From contig NZ_VIGV01000005.1 of assembly GCF_007858445.1 (NCBI RefSeq), positions 124,001 through 188,000 of the forward strand: a stretch of DNA of 64,000 nt, in the 5' to 3' direction. The DNA comes from Tsukamurella sputi. Its GTDB lineage: Bacteria; Actinomycetota; Actinomycetes; Mycobacteriales; Mycobacteriaceae. How positions within the stretch are numbered: the stretch's first letter is position 1; every line of letters begins with the position of its first letter. The position numbers and the translations under genes were made by a program. Shown in pieces: positions 26,299 through 34,832 of the stretch. The notes beneath the pieces are model-generated. The model searched no databases and was not told where the DNA came from. It worked only from the letters and a program-made list of their open reading frames with translations.

Positions 26299-27405
26299 CT
26301 ACTCCCGCCAGGAACCGTCCGCGAGGAAGTGCTCGACGGTGAGCGTGGGCGGGATGAGGTCGAAGCCCCTGGACTCGACCCAGGCGTCGTCGAAGTAGGT
26401 GTCGAGGTAGCGGTCACCGTCGTCGGCCAGGAGGGTGACGACGCTGCCAGACGCGCCGGCCCGCACCATCTCGGCGATCACGCCGAAGGCTCCCCACAGG
26501 TTCGTCCCCGTGGAACCGCCGACGCGCCGGCCGAGGAGCGCGGAGGCGATACGCGCGGCGGCGATCGACCCGGCGTCGGGCACGCCCACCATGCGGTCGA
26601 CGATCTCGGGGATGAAGGAGGGCTCCACGCGCGGGCGGCCGATGCCCTCGATCCGCGACGACTGCCCCGTCTCCAGCGAGCAGTCACCCGCCTCGAAGCC
26701 GGGGAGGAAGCTGGAGTTCTCGGGGTCCACGACGCACAGCCGCGTCGCGTGCCGGCGGTACCGGATGTAGCGCCCGATCGTCGCCGAGGTGCCGCCCGTG
26801 CCCGCGCCGACCACGATCCACGCCGGCTCCGGGTGCTCCTCGAGCGAGAGCTGCGAGAAGATCGACTCGGCGATGTTGTTGTTGCCGCGCCAGTCCGTGG
26901 CCCGCTCGGCGTGGGTGAACTGATCCATGTAGTGGCCGCCGCGTTCGCGGGCCAGGCGGGCCGCCTCGGTGTACACCTCGTCGGCGCGATCCACGAAGTG
27001 GCAGGTACCGCCCTCGCGCTCGATGAGCGCGACCTTGGCGGGCGAGGTGGTCTTCGTCATCACGGCCACGAAGGGCAGGCCCAGCAGCTTGGCGAAGTAG
27101 GCCTCGGAGACGGCCGTCGAGCCCGACGAGGCCTCGATCACGGTGGTGCCCTCGCGCACCCAGCCGTTGCACAGCGCGTAGAGGAACAGGGACCGGGCCA
27201 GACGGTGCTTCAAGCTGCCCGTGATGTGCGTGGTCTCGTCCTTGAGGTACAGGTCGATGCCGCGGCCGTCCGCGCCCCGCGCCCACTCCCCCAGCGGGAA
27301 GCGCAGCAGATGCGTGTCCGCGCTGCGGCGCGCGTCGGCCTCGATCAGCCGGACGGCGTTGTCCACCCACGACCGGTCGGCGGACCGGTCGCAGACGACG
27401 GTCAT
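26299..27405 (-). CDS. cds1: PLP-dependent cysteine synthase-fold enzyme, probable L-cysteine desulfhydrase
   Basis: The 368-residue protein is a fold-type II PLP enzyme. The Schiff-base lysine is in [11 protein letters not shown] (about residue 62), the substrate loop [13 protein letters not shown] lies near 88-100, and the phosphate-binding glycine loop [15 protein letters not shown] near 200. Relatives such as M. tuberculosis Rv3684 (Cds1) release sulfide and pyruvate from cysteine. It overlaps the following DUF4229 gene by four bases. Catalytic direction (desulfhydrase rather than synthase) is inferred from overall similarity to Cds1. Confidence 0.75.
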   Translation of the reverse strand: MTVVCDRSADRSWVDNAVRLIEADARRSADTHLLRFPLGEWARGADGRGIDLYLKDETTHITGSLKHRLARSLFLYALCNGWVREGTTVIEASSGSTAVSEAYFAKLLGLPFVAVMTKTTSPAKVALIEREGGTCHFVDRADEVYTEAARLARERGGHYMDQFTHAERATDWRGNNNIAESIFSQLSLEEHPEPAWIVVGAGTGGTSATIGRYIRYRRHATRLCVVDPENSSFLPGFEAGDCSLETGQSSRIEGIGRPRVEPSFIPEIVDRMVGVPDAGSIAAARIASALLGRRVGGSTGTNLWGAFGVIAEMVRAGASGSVVTLLADDGDRYLDTYFDDAWVESRGFDLIPPTLTVEHFLADGSWRE

Positions 27406-27701
27406 TCGTCCACGCCCTGCAGACGGCGACGGAACTCGTTGCGCTTCTCCTTGCGCGCCTCGTCGATCACCGCGGCGCTCTCGTTGACCCGCGTGCGCAG
27501 CTTCTTGCCGAGCACCATCGACAGCGGCAGCGAGACCACGAGCGCGAACAGGAACACCGGAACGGGCGGCACCTCGTCGAGGAACAGCATCCCGATCCCG
27601 TAGAGCACTCCGAAGACCACGACGACGAGCCCCAGGCGGAACGCCGTATACAAAACAAGATCGCGCGCGAGGGTCCGCTTCGCCGTACTCGTATCGGTCA
27701 T
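27402..27701 (-). CDS. DUF4229 membrane protein
   Basis: ATG 27701 gives 99 residues: a short cytoplasmic start, two membrane helices (about residues 18-38 and 45-63) and a positively charged tail ([12 protein letters not shown]). This matches DUF4229 proteins of actinobacteria. It is the first gene of a two-gene unit with the PLP enzyme but is separated from it by only the ATGA overlap. Function unknown. Confidence 0.8.
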   Translation of the reverse strand: MTDTSTAKRTLARDLVLYTAFRLGLVVVVFGVLYGIGMLFLDEVPPVPVFLFALVVSLPLSMVLGKKLRTRVNESAAVIDEARKEKRNEFRRRLQGVDE

Positions 27702-27800
27702 GACCTCGAGCCTACTCCTCGTCCGAAATCCGACTTTACCAATTCTTGGCACATGGATAGAGGTTCGAGTACTCGGGCAAATCGCTGCATACTGGGCATC

Positions 27801-28040
27801 ATGACGACCGCACACCCGAACCTCGCCCAGCGCGCAGCGGACCCGCGGGCCGCTGCGCCCCGTCAGCCCGAGCGCCTCATGACCCCAGGCCAGGTGGCTG
27901 CGCTGTTCAACGTCAACCCCAAAACGGTCACCCGATGGGCCGGAGCGGGCCTCCTCGGCTCCGTCCGGACGCCCGGTGGGCACCGTCGCTTCCGCGCCTC
28001 CGAGGTCTTTGCTCTGTTGAACCAGAACACGACGGCCTAG
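27801..28040 (+). CDS. BldC-family MerR-type HTH regulator
   Basis: ATG 27801 gives 79 residues. After a 25-residue polar lead the protein is a single winged HTH: LMTPGQVAALFNVNPKTVTR, then GHRRFRASEVFALL. It lacks the MerR effector domain, as in BldC of Streptomyces and Rv0500A of M. tuberculosis. BldC-type proteins bind DNA cooperatively at direct repeats and control development or stress genes. It is followed by a strong terminator. The longer start at 27753 is not needed. Confidence 0.88.
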   Translation: MTTAHPNLAQRAADPRAAAPRQPERLMTPGQVAALFNVNPKTVTRWAGAGLLGSVRTPGGHRRFRASEVFALLNQNTTA

Positions 28041-28056
28041 CCCCCGGACGAAACCA

Positions 28057-28093
28057 GGGCGCCGCCCCACCGAGATCCTCGGGGGCGGCGCCC
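28057..28093 (+). terminator. Rho-independent terminator after the BldC-like gene
   Basis: GGGCGCCGCCCC (28057-28068) pairs with GGGGCGGCGCCC (28082-28093), a perfect 12-base GC stem with a 13-base loop, followed by TTCT. It may also serve ccsB, which converges at 28134. Confidence 0.85.
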
Positions 28094-28133
28094 TTCTCGT
28101 ACGCGGCCGCGCTGCGCGGACCGCCCGCGCGAC

Positions 28134-29126
28134 TCAGCCGGCGTAGGAGTGCAGGCCGCTCACCACGTAGTTGATGAAGAACAGGTTGAAGACCATCGTG
28201 GCGAAGCCCAGCAGGTTCAGATAGGGCGCGGCCTTGCGCCAGACGGCCGTCGCCCGCGCGTGCAGGTACGCCGCGTAGATCACCCAGGAGACGAACGACA
28301 CCGTCTCCTTCGGGTCCCAGCCCCAGGGCCGGCCCCACGCGGCCTCCGCCCAGATCGCACCGCAGATGACGCCCGCACTGAACAGCGGGAAGGCGACGAT
28401 CACGGTGCCGTAGGCGACGCGGTCGAGCACCTGCGCGGACGGCAGGGCCTCGACGAGCCGGCCGAAGGGGCCCGACGGCGCCTCGACGGTCCCGTCCGGC
28501 AGCTCGTACTTGCGCTTGAGCAGGTACAGCAGGCTGGCGACACCGGAGACCAGGAAGATGCCCGAGCCCACGGAGACGATCGAGACGTGGATCGCGAGCC
28601 AGTAGGACTTCAGCGCCGGCACCACGGGACCGGCGGTCGTGTACAGCACGCTCTCGGCGACGAACATCAGCATCAGCACCGGGACCAGCACGAAGACGAG
28701 GATCGGCCGGGTCTCGGACTTGCGCAGCATCACGACCGCGGCGAGCACCGCGCCCGCGCAGGTGATGGTGACGAACTCGTACATGTTGCCCCAGGGCATG
28801 CGCCCGGTGGCGATGCCGCGGGAGACGATCGACGCGACGTGCAGCAGCAGGCCGGCGATCACCACGGCGTAGCCCATCCGCCCGATGCGCTCGGAACGCG
28901 AGACCCGCGGACCGTCGTCGACGACGATGCCGGGCGCCGACTCGGTGGCGATGGGCGCACCGCCGGCGGCGACGAGCTCACGCTTGCGGTCGCGCGCCGT
29001 CGTCGCGCTCACCCGCGTGGTGGCGAGCTCCACCACCAGCAGGATCAGCGCGACGGCGTAGATCGCGGTGGCGCTGAGGAACATCGTCTCGGCGTACCCG
29101 GCGAGGGTCGTGTTGGTGGTTTCCAT
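28134..29126 (-). CDS. ccsB: Cytochrome c biogenesis protein CcsB (ResC/CcsA family)
   Basis: The 330-residue protein has eight or so membrane segments and the tryptophan-rich haem-handling motif WGRPWGWDPKE (about residues 264-274). With ResB it carries haem across the membrane and attaches it to apocytochrome c (System II). Its start overlaps the resB stop by one base (TAATG). The gene order tlpA-ccdA-resB-ccsB matches Rv0526-Rv0529. Confidence 0.93.
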   Translation of the reverse strand: METTNTTLAGYAETMFLSATAIYAVALILLVVELATTRVSATTARDRKRELVAAGGAPIATESAPGIVVDDGPRVSRSERIGRMGYAVVIAGLLLHVASIVSRGIATGRMPWGNMYEFVTITCAGAVLAAVVMLRKSETRPILVFVLVPVLMLMFVAESVLYTTAGPVVPALKSYWLAIHVSIVSVGSGIFLVSGVASLLYLLKRKYELPDGTVEAPSGPFGRLVEALPSAQVLDRVAYGTVIVAFPLFSAGVICGAIWAEAAWGRPWGWDPKETVSFVSWVIYAAYLHARATAVWRKAAPYLNLLGFATMVFNLFFINYVVSGLHSYAG

Positions 29127-30721
29127 TAGCGATTCGCTTTCTCACCGTGTCCACCGGCCACTCGGTCGGCCAGTGCTTCGAAGTCCTCGTTCCACCCGGC
29201 CTGGTCGGTCCGGGCGAGTCCCGCGATCTCCATCACGGTACCGCCGTCCGCACGCGGGGTCAGCCGCACGAACACGCGCCGCCGCTTGACGGTCAGCGAG
29301 ACGATGAGCCCGCCCAGCATCCCGATCGCGAAGATCAGCGTCCAGTTCTGCGCCGGGTTGTGGCTCACCTGCAGGGCGGCGAAGTTGGTCACCCCGTCGA
29401 ACCGCACCCGGGTGCCGTCCTCCAACGTGGTCGACTGCCCCACCGACAGGTTCACGCGCGCCTTCTTCTCCAGCCGCTTCGCGTCGATCTGATCGCGGCT
29501 GAGCGAGAAGATGTTCTGCGGCTTGCCGGTGTCGAGCCCGGTGTCGCCCTGGTAGATGTCCACGGCGACGGCCGGATCGTTCGGCGCGGGGAACCGGGAG
29601 GTGAGCAGCGTCCCGTCGAGCTGCTTGGTGGGGGCCAGCAGCCCCTCGATCCCGATCTGCTTGGTGCGACGCTCGTCCTCGCTGGGGTACAGCTCGGCGG
29701 GCGGGTCGAAGCGCAGCGCGCCCGAGGAGAGGAAGTTGACCTTGTCCTGCGGTGCGAACTGCATGGTCTGGGTGCGGACGGCGCCGTTCGGGTAGGTCAC
29801 CGAGAAGGTGCCCGCGTAGCCGTGGCCGAGCATGTAGACGCGCACGCCCTCCATGCGGAGCGGCTTGTTCACCTCGATCGCGTACTGCTTCCAGGTGTCG
29901 TCGCGCAGGCCGTCACGGTCCTGGTACGAGGCGAGGGTGCGGAACATGTCCGGCTGCTTGTTCGGGAGGAAGGTCGCCTGCACCTGGTCCGCCTTGAGAC
30001 AGAAGGGCGCCAGCCCGGTCCCGTCGACGAGGTTGCCCGCGCGGAAGTTGTCGTAGTTCGACGAGGAGTTGCAGAAGCCCTCGTCGCCGGCGATCACGAT
30101 GCGCGAGCCCTCGTAGGAGAACTGCTGCCCCACGCCGATCGCGACCAGGATGCCCAGCAGCGAGATGTGGAAGACGAGGTTCCCGGCCTCGCGCAGGTAG
30201 CCCTTCTCGGCGGAGACGGTGACCGTCCCGTCGGGTTCGGCGGTGCCGCCGGGCCGGCTGATCTTGCGCCAGCCGCGCAGGGCCCCGAGCGCGGTCCGCG
30301 CCGCGGCCTCCGGATCCTCGTCGCTCTCGCGGGTCGTGTGCCGCGGCAGCCGCGAGAGGTTGCGCGGCGTCGCGACGGGCGGCGTGCGCAGGGCACGGAA
30401 GTGCTCGAAGACGCGCGGCACGATGCAGCCGACGAGGGAGACGAAGAGCAGCGCGTAGACGGCGGTGAACCACACCGACTTGAAGACGCCGAAGAGCTGC
30501 AGCTTGTCCATGAACTCGCCGAGCGAGCCGTGGTCGGCGATCCACTTGGCGGTCGCGGCGGAGTCGACGTCGCGCTGCGGCAGCAGGGCGCCGGGCATGG
30601 CCGCGACGGCGAGCAGGAAGAGCAGTACCAGCGCGGTCTTCATCGACGTGAGCGAGCGCCAGGTATTGCGGATCACGGCGATCACGCGACGCGGGAGGGA
30701 CTGCTTGACAGGAGTACTCAT
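29126..30721 (-). CDS. resB: Cytochrome c biogenesis protein ResB
   Basis: ATG 30721 gives 531 residues. Three membrane segments lie in the first 230 residues (near 28-45, 80-100 and 175-200). A large extracytoplasmic domain follows, then a last membrane segment near 450-470 and a short cytoplasmic tail. It is the ResB subunit of the System II haem lyase. Both ends overlap neighbours by one base (TGATG with ccdA, TAATG with ccsB), showing tight coupling. An upstream extension of this frame to 31447 is a shadow of ccdA. Confidence 0.92.
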   Translation of the reverse strand: MSTPVKQSLPRRVIAVIRNTWRSLTSMKTALVLLFLLAVAAMPGALLPQRDVDSAATAKWIADHGSLGEFMDKLQLFGVFKSVWFTAVYALLFVSLVGCIVPRVFEHFRALRTPPVATPRNLSRLPRHTTRESDEDPEAAARTALGALRGWRKISRPGGTAEPDGTVTVSAEKGYLREAGNLVFHISLLGILVAIGVGQQFSYEGSRIVIAGDEGFCNSSSNYDNFRAGNLVDGTGLAPFCLKADQVQATFLPNKQPDMFRTLASYQDRDGLRDDTWKQYAIEVNKPLRMEGVRVYMLGHGYAGTFSVTYPNGAVRTQTMQFAPQDKVNFLSSGALRFDPPAELYPSEDERRTKQIGIEGLLAPTKQLDGTLLTSRFPAPNDPAVAVDIYQGDTGLDTGKPQNIFSLSRDQIDAKRLEKKARVNLSVGQSTTLEDGTRVRFDGVTNFAALQVSHNPAQNWTLIFAIGMLGGLIVSLTVKRRRVFVRLTPRADGGTVMEIAGLARTDQAGWNEDFEALADRVAGGHGEKANR

Positions 30722-31506
30722 CAGATCGGCATCACCGTGTTGGAGACGAACATGCGGCGCACGAGGTCGATGAACTCGGTCCAGTAGCCGGTGACCAGCG
30801 CGACACCGACGGCGATCATCAGCACCCCGCCCACGACCTGGATCCGGCGCGAGTTGCGGCGCAGCCACCCGACCGAGCGGACCGCCACCGTCGACCCCAG
30901 GGCCAGGACGATGAAGGGCAGGCCCAGCCCGGCGCAGTAGGCCACGATGAGGAGCGCGCCGCGCGCCGGTTCGGCGTCGGTGCCGACGACGATGGACAGG
31001 ATCCCCGCCAGCGTCGGGCCGATGCACGGGGTCCAGCCCAGCGCGAAGACGCCGCCCAGCAGGGGCGCGCCCGCGAGGGTGGTCCACTGCCGCGGCGCGA
31101 ACCGGACGTCGCGCTCGAGCATCGGGACGAGCCCGATGAAGGCCAGGCCCATGACGATGGTGACGACGCCGCCGATCCGCATGAGGGTGTCGGCGCCCAG
31201 CCGGATCGATGTGGCGAGCCCGAAGACGGACATCGTCATCAGGAGGAAGACGACGGTGAAGCCGGCGACGAAGAGCACCGCGGCGCCCATCACGCGCCAG
31301 CGCCCGGCGCGCGTGCCCGCCTTCGCCTCGTCGACGGTGGCGGCCGGCGCCTCGGCCCCGACGAGCCCGGCGAGGTACGACAGGTAGCCCGGGACGAGCG
31401 GGACGATGCACGGCGAGGCGAAGGAGACGAGTCCCGCGAGCAGGCACGCGCCGAGCGCGAGCAGCAGCGGGCCCGAGACGGCCGCGGTGGCGAAGGCGTC
31501 TCCCAT
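30721..31506 (-). CDS. ccdA: Thiol-disulfide transporter CcdA
   Basis: The 261-residue protein has six to seven membrane segments. The redox cysteines are in [19 protein letters not shown] (about residue 33) and [12 protein letters not shown] (about residue 147), the classical CcdA/DsbD pair. It passes electrons from cytoplasmic thioredoxin to extracytoplasmic thioredoxin-like proteins that keep the cytochrome c CxxCH cysteines reduced. It follows the tlpA-like gene directly and overlaps resB by one base. Confidence 0.93.
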   Translation of the reverse strand: MGDAFATAAVSGPLLLALGACLLAGLVSFASPCIVPLVPGYLSYLAGLVGAEAPAATVDEAKAGTRAGRWRVMGAAVLFVAGFTVVFLLMTMSVFGLATSIRLGADTLMRIGGVVTIVMGLAFIGLVPMLERDVRFAPRQWTTLAGAPLLGGVFALGWTPCIGPTLAGILSIVVGTDAEPARGALLIVAYCAGLGLPFIVLALGSTVAVRSVGWLRRNSRRIQVVGGVLMIAVGVALVTGYWTEFIDLVRRMFVSNTVMPI

Positions 31507-32096
31507 CAGCCCTCCCCCAGGACCTTCTCGATCGTGGCGGTCAGTTCCTTCTCGCCGACGGTGGTGAGGTAGGAGGCGGCCACGCGGTGCTGCCGGTCGA
31601 GCACGAAGGTCATCGGCACGACGGTGGTCGGGTACTGCTCACCGATGGCCAGCAGGGTCTTGCCGGGCGGGTCGTAGATCGACGGGTAGGTCAGCCCCTG
31701 CGAGGCGATGAAGTCGCGCGCGGCGTCGTCGCCGGCCGTCTCGCGCACGTTGATCCCGAGGAACTGCACGCCCTTGTCCTTGGTGGCGAGGAAGGTGCGC
31801 TCGAGCTCGGGCGATTCGATGCGGCAGGGGGCGCACCAGCTGCCCCAGACGTTGATGACGACGACCTTGCCCGCGTAGTCGGCGAGCCGGACGGTGCTCT
31901 TCTCGTCCGTCACGCTGCGCCCGGACAGGTTCTCGACGGTGCTCCGCTTGCCGGGCTCGTAGAACTGCCGGACCTTGCCGCCGGGGGCGATGACGCCGCC
32001 CTTGGCGGACTGGTCGGAGAGCTGGACGCAGCCGGACGCGCCGAACGCTACGGCGCCGACGACGAGGAGCGCGGCGACGCGGCGGGCCGGCCTCAC
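31506..32096 (-). CDS. TlpA/ResA-like thioredoxin lipoprotein
   Basis: GTG 32096 gives 196 residues and overlaps the phosphatase stop by four bases (GTGA). The N-terminus is a lipoprotein signal with lipobox GASGC (Cys at about residue 23). The thioredoxin domain carries WGSWCAPCR (about 85-93) and the cis-proline region [12 protein letters not shown] (about 153-164). It is the extracytoplasmic reductant for cytochrome c maturation, receiving electrons from CcdA. The order matches Rv0526. Confidence 0.9.
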   Translation of the reverse strand: MRPARRVAALLVVGAVAFGASGCVQLSDQSAKGGVIAPGGKVRQFYEPGKRSTVENLSGRSVTDEKSTVRLADYAGKVVVINVWGSWCAPCRIESPELERTFLATKDKGVQFLGINVRETAGDDAARDFIASQGLTYPSIYDPPGKTLLAIGEQYPTTVVPMTFVLDRQHRVAASYLTTVGEKELTATIEKVLGEG

Positions 32097-32722
32097 GCGC
32101 CGCGCACCAGCGGGTCGGTGGCGCCCGCCGGCTCGGAGTAGACGATGTCGACGAGCTCGTCGCCGTCGTAGACGAGGCTGGTCAGCGAGGCGAGGGAGCA
32201 CTGCCGGTTGCGCGGGTCGTGCCACAGCCGCTTGCCCTCGAGGTAGCGGCGCAGGGTCACGACGGGCAGTTGGTGGCTCACCAGCACGGCCTCGTGGCCG
32301 CGGGCCCGCTCGCGGGCGATGTCGACGACGCCGACCATGCGGTGCGCGATCTGCAGGTAGGGCTCGCCCCACGAGGGCGTGAACGGGTCGCGCAGTTTGG
32401 GCCAGTGCCTGGGCTGGCGCAGCGCACCGTCGCCGACGGCCACCTTGAGGCCCTCGAACTGGTTGCCGGCCTCGATCAGCTCCTCGTCGGTGATGATCGG
32501 CAACCCGTGCGAGGCGGCGATGGGCGTCGCGGTCTCCTGGGCGCGCTGCAGCGGCGAGGCGAAGACGGCGGTGATGTCGTGGTCGGCGAGCGCGTCCGCC
32601 ACCGTCTGCGCCTGTGCCCGGCCCTTGTCGGACAGGCGGAAGCCGGGCAGGCGGCCGTAGAGGATGCCGTCGGGATTGTGCACCTCGCCGTGGCGCATCA
32701 CGTGCACGATCGTCTGAGTCAT
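32093..32722 (-). CDS. Histidine phosphatase family protein
   Basis: The 209-residue protein has the RHG motif MRHGEVHNPDGI (His about residue 10), the second-core arginine and glutamate region ASPLQRAQETA (about 56-66), and the later catalytic histidine VSHQLPVV (about 150-157). It corresponds to Rv0525, conserved between hemL and the cytochrome c genes. The substrate is unknown; it may dephosphorylate a small metabolite. It lies 12 bases after hemL and is coupled to tlpA. Confidence 0.88.
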   Translation of the reverse strand: MTQTIVHVMRHGEVHNPDGILYGRLPGFRLSDKGRAQAQTVADALADHDITAVFASPLQRAQETATPIAASHGLPIITDEELIEAGNQFEGLKVAVGDGALRQPRHWPKLRDPFTPSWGEPYLQIAHRMVGVVDIARERARGHEAVLVSHQLPVVTLRRYLEGKRLWHDPRNRQCSLASLTSLVYDGDELVDIVYSEPAGATDPLVRGA

Positions 32723-32734
32723 CTGCGGTGTCTC

Positions 32735-34060
32735 CTACTGCGTCGCCGCGGCGGCCGCGCGGGCGGCGGCGGGCAGAGCCGCCTCGATGGATGCGAAGTC
32801 GTCGTCGGTGAGCGCGGCGGAGACGAACCAGGCCTCGAAGGCGCTGGGCGGCGGGTAGACCCCCTGCTCGAGCAGCGCGTGGAAGAAGGGCGCGAAGCGG
32901 AAGGTCTCGGCCGCCTTGGCCTGTGCGTAGTCCGCGACCGGCCCGTCGGTGAAGAAGACCGAGACGAGGTTGCCCGCGTACTGGACGTGATGCCGCACGC
33001 CTTCGGCGGTGAGCGCATCGCCGATGAGCCCGCCGAGGCGGATCGAATTGGCGTTGAGCTTGGCGTACACCTCATCGGTCGCGTTCTGCAGGGTCGCCAG
33101 GCCCGCGGCCACGGCGACGGGGTTCCCCGACAGCGTGCCGGCCTGGTAGACGGGCCCCAGCGGCGCGAGATGCCCCATGACCTCGGCCGATCCGCCGAAG
33201 GCGGCGGCGGGCAGCCCGCCCGACATGACCTTGCCGAAGGTGAACAGGTCGGCGTCGACGGGCTCGAGGCCGTACCAGCCGGCCTTGCTGACGCGGAAGC
33301 CGGTCATGACCTCGTCGAGGATGAGGAGCGCACCGTCGGCGCGGGTGATCTCGCGCAGGCCCTCGTTGAAGCCGGGGAGCGGCGGGACGGCGCCCATGTT
33401 GCCGGCGGCGGCCTCGGTGATGACGGCGGCGATCTGCCCGGGGTACTGGGCGAAGGCCTCGCGCACCGCGTCCAGGTCGTTGTAGGGCAGCACGACGGTG
33501 TCCTGCGCCTGCGCGCCGGTCACGCCGGGGCTGGTCGGCAGGCCGAGGGTGGCGACGCCGGAGCCGGCGTCGGCGAGCAGGGCGTCGACGTGGCCGTGGT
33601 AGCAGCCGGCGAACTTGATGATCTTGGCGCGGCCGGTGACGCCGCGGGCCAGGCGGACGGCGCTCATGGTGGCCTCGGTGCCGGAGTTGACCAGGCGGAC
33701 CCGCTCGACGGGGGCGACGCGCGCGATGATCTCCTCGGCGAGGGCGATCTCGGCCTCGGTGGGGGCGCCGAAGCTCAGGCCGGTGGTGGCGGCGCGCTGC
33801 ACGGCGTCGACGACGGCCGGATGCGCGTGCCCCAGGATCATCGGACCCCAGCTGGCGACGAGGTCCACGTAGCGCTTGCCGTCGGCGTCGACGAGCTGCG
33901 AGCCGGACGCCGAGACGATGAAGCGCGGGGTGCCGCCGACGGCCGAGAAGGCGCGCACCGGGGAGTTCACCCCGCCGGGAATGGAGCGGGCGGCGCGATC
34001 GAAGAGGGCCGCGCTGGCCGGGGCCGCAGTGTCGCTACCGGGGGTACGGGGAGAACTCAC
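32735..34060 (-). CDS. hemL: Glutamate-1-semialdehyde 2,1-aminomutase
   Basis: HemL makes 5-aminolevulinate, the haem precursor, from the HemA product. GTG 34060 gives 441 residues, matching the family. [13 protein letters not shown] lies near 29-41, the PLP-contacting [10 protein letters not shown] near 247-256, and the lysine in [18 protein letters not shown] near 275. A -35/-10 pair at 34068-34095 places the transcription start at this GTG, so a leaderless mRNA is likely. The upstream GTG at 34156 would put the start inside a palindrome and is rejected. hemL heads the phosphatase/cytochrome c operon. Confidence 0.95.
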   Translation of the reverse strand: MSSPRTPGSDTAAPASAALFDRAARSIPGGVNSPVRAFSAVGGTPRFIVSASGSQLVDADGKRYVDLVASWGPMILGHAHPAVVDAVQRAATTGLSFGAPTEAEIALAEEIIARVAPVERVRLVNSGTEATMSAVRLARGVTGRAKIIKFAGCYHGHVDALLADAGSGVATLGLPTSPGVTGAQAQDTVVLPYNDLDAVREAFAQYPGQIAAVITEAAAGNMGAVPPLPGFNEGLREITRADGALLILDEVMTGFRVSKAGWYGLEPVDADLFTFGKVMSGGLPAAAFGGSAEVMGHLAPLGPVYQAGTLSGNPVAVAAGLATLQNATDEVYAKLNANSIRLGGLIGDALTAEGVRHHVQYAGNLVSVFFTDGPVADYAQAKAAETFRFAPFFHALLEQGVYPPPSAFEAWFVSAALTDDDFASIEAALPAAARAAAAATQ

Positions 34061-34067
34061 GACCTCC

Positions 34068-34095
34068 AGTGTCCCAAACGAGGGCAAGTCGTCAA
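34068..34095 (-). promoter_or_regulatory. hemL operon promoter, leaderless
   Basis: On the minus strand TTGACG (34090-34095) is followed after 16 bases by GACACT (34068-34073). The predicted start is one base before GTG 34060. This promoter would drive hemL and the coupled cytochrome c genes. Confidence 0.6.
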
Positions 34096-34150
34096 CTACA
34101 GGGTGTAGGAGGCCTCCGGAATCCGCCCCGATGGGCGGTTCGGAACGCGA

Positions 34151-34163
34151 TACCACTGTGGTA
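34151..34163. promoter_or_regulatory. Inverted repeat upstream of the Doc-type module
   Basis: TACCAC and GTGGTA flank a single T, a perfect 13-base inverted repeat 22 bases before the antitoxin ATG. A ribbon-helix-helix antitoxin autoregulatory site is the likely role. Confidence 0.55.
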
Positions 34164-34185
34164 CCACCGCGCGTACGCTGGAGAC

Positions 34186-34389
34186 ATGGCCATGACGCTC
34201 CGCCTCACCGATGACGACGACGCCGCCCTCACCGCGCTCGCCGAAGCCGAGGGCGTCAGCAAGCAGGAGGCCGCGCTGCGCGCGATCCGCGAGAAGTCCG
34301 CGCAGATCGACCGCGATGCGCAGGTCCGCCGCCTCACGCGCGACGCGGTGGCCCGGTACGGGCCCCTGCTCGATCGCCTCGCGCAATGA
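34186..34389 (+). CDS. Ribbon-helix-helix antitoxin of a Doc-type module
   Basis: ATG 34186 gives 67 residues (ATG 34192 is also possible). The first strand [13 protein letters not shown] and following helix [19 protein letters not shown] fit an RHH/CopG-like DNA-binding fold, and the C-terminal half is a charged toxin-binding helix. It overlaps the toxin start by four bases. The pairing of an RHH antitoxin with a Fic-fold toxin differs from the classical Phd-Doc arrangement. Confidence 0.8.
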   Translation: MAMTLRLTDDDDAALTALAEAEGVSKQEAALRAIREKSAQIDRDAQVRRLTRDAVARYGPLLDRLAQ

Positions 34390-34775
34390 CGGTTCACCTC
34401 GATCTCGCACTGCTGCTGACGATCGCCGACGAGGCCGCCCTCCCCAGTGTTCGCGACGCGGGGCTGCTCGAGGCCGCGGCGATGCGGCCGAGAGCGTCCG
34501 TGTTCGGTGAGGACGCGTATCCGACCCTCGATGAGAAGGCCGCCGCACTTCTCGAGTCGATCGTCCGCAATCACCCGCTCGTCGACGGGAACAAGCGGCT
34601 GGGTTGGCTCGCGGCGACGATCTTCTACGCACTGAACGGCGTCGATCTGGACGCGCCGGAGGATCCGGCGTACGACCTCGTCATCGGCATCGCCGAAGGA
34701 CGGATCGACTACCGCCTCAGCGCGGCCGCACTCGCGTCGTGGACCGCGCCCGCCCGCTCCACCCACCACCTATAG
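34386..34775 (+). CDS. Doc-family toxin (Fic fold)
   Basis: This 129-residue protein carries the Doc/Fic motif NHPLVDGNKRLGW (about residues 60-72), with the catalytic histidine and the nucleotide-binding GNKR. Doc toxins phosphorylate elongation factor EF-Tu and stop translation. The start overlaps the antitoxin stop (ATGA). Its stop overlaps a TATAGT box (34771-34776) that may serve the next gene. Confidence 0.88.
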   Translation: MTVHLDLALLLTIADEAALPSVRDAGLLEAAAMRPRASVFGEDAYPTLDEKAAALLESIVRNHPLVDGNKRLGWLAATIFYALNGVDLDAPEDPAYDLVIGIAEGRIDYRLSAAALASWTAPARSTHHL

Positions 34776-34832
34776 TGGAACAGGTTTCACTTACCTGAGC
34801 CGGACATCACCACCGACACCTGGGGGAACAGC

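Noticed and set aside
27725-27737. GAAATCCGACTTT, one mismatch from the cassette 1 repeat core
   Set aside because: It is a single 13-base near match with no palindrome or DUF559 gene nearby, so chance is likely.
29126-31447. Single 773-residue ResB with a long N-terminal extension
   Set aside because: The extension is an out-of-frame reading of ccdA; ATG 30721 gives a normal ResB.
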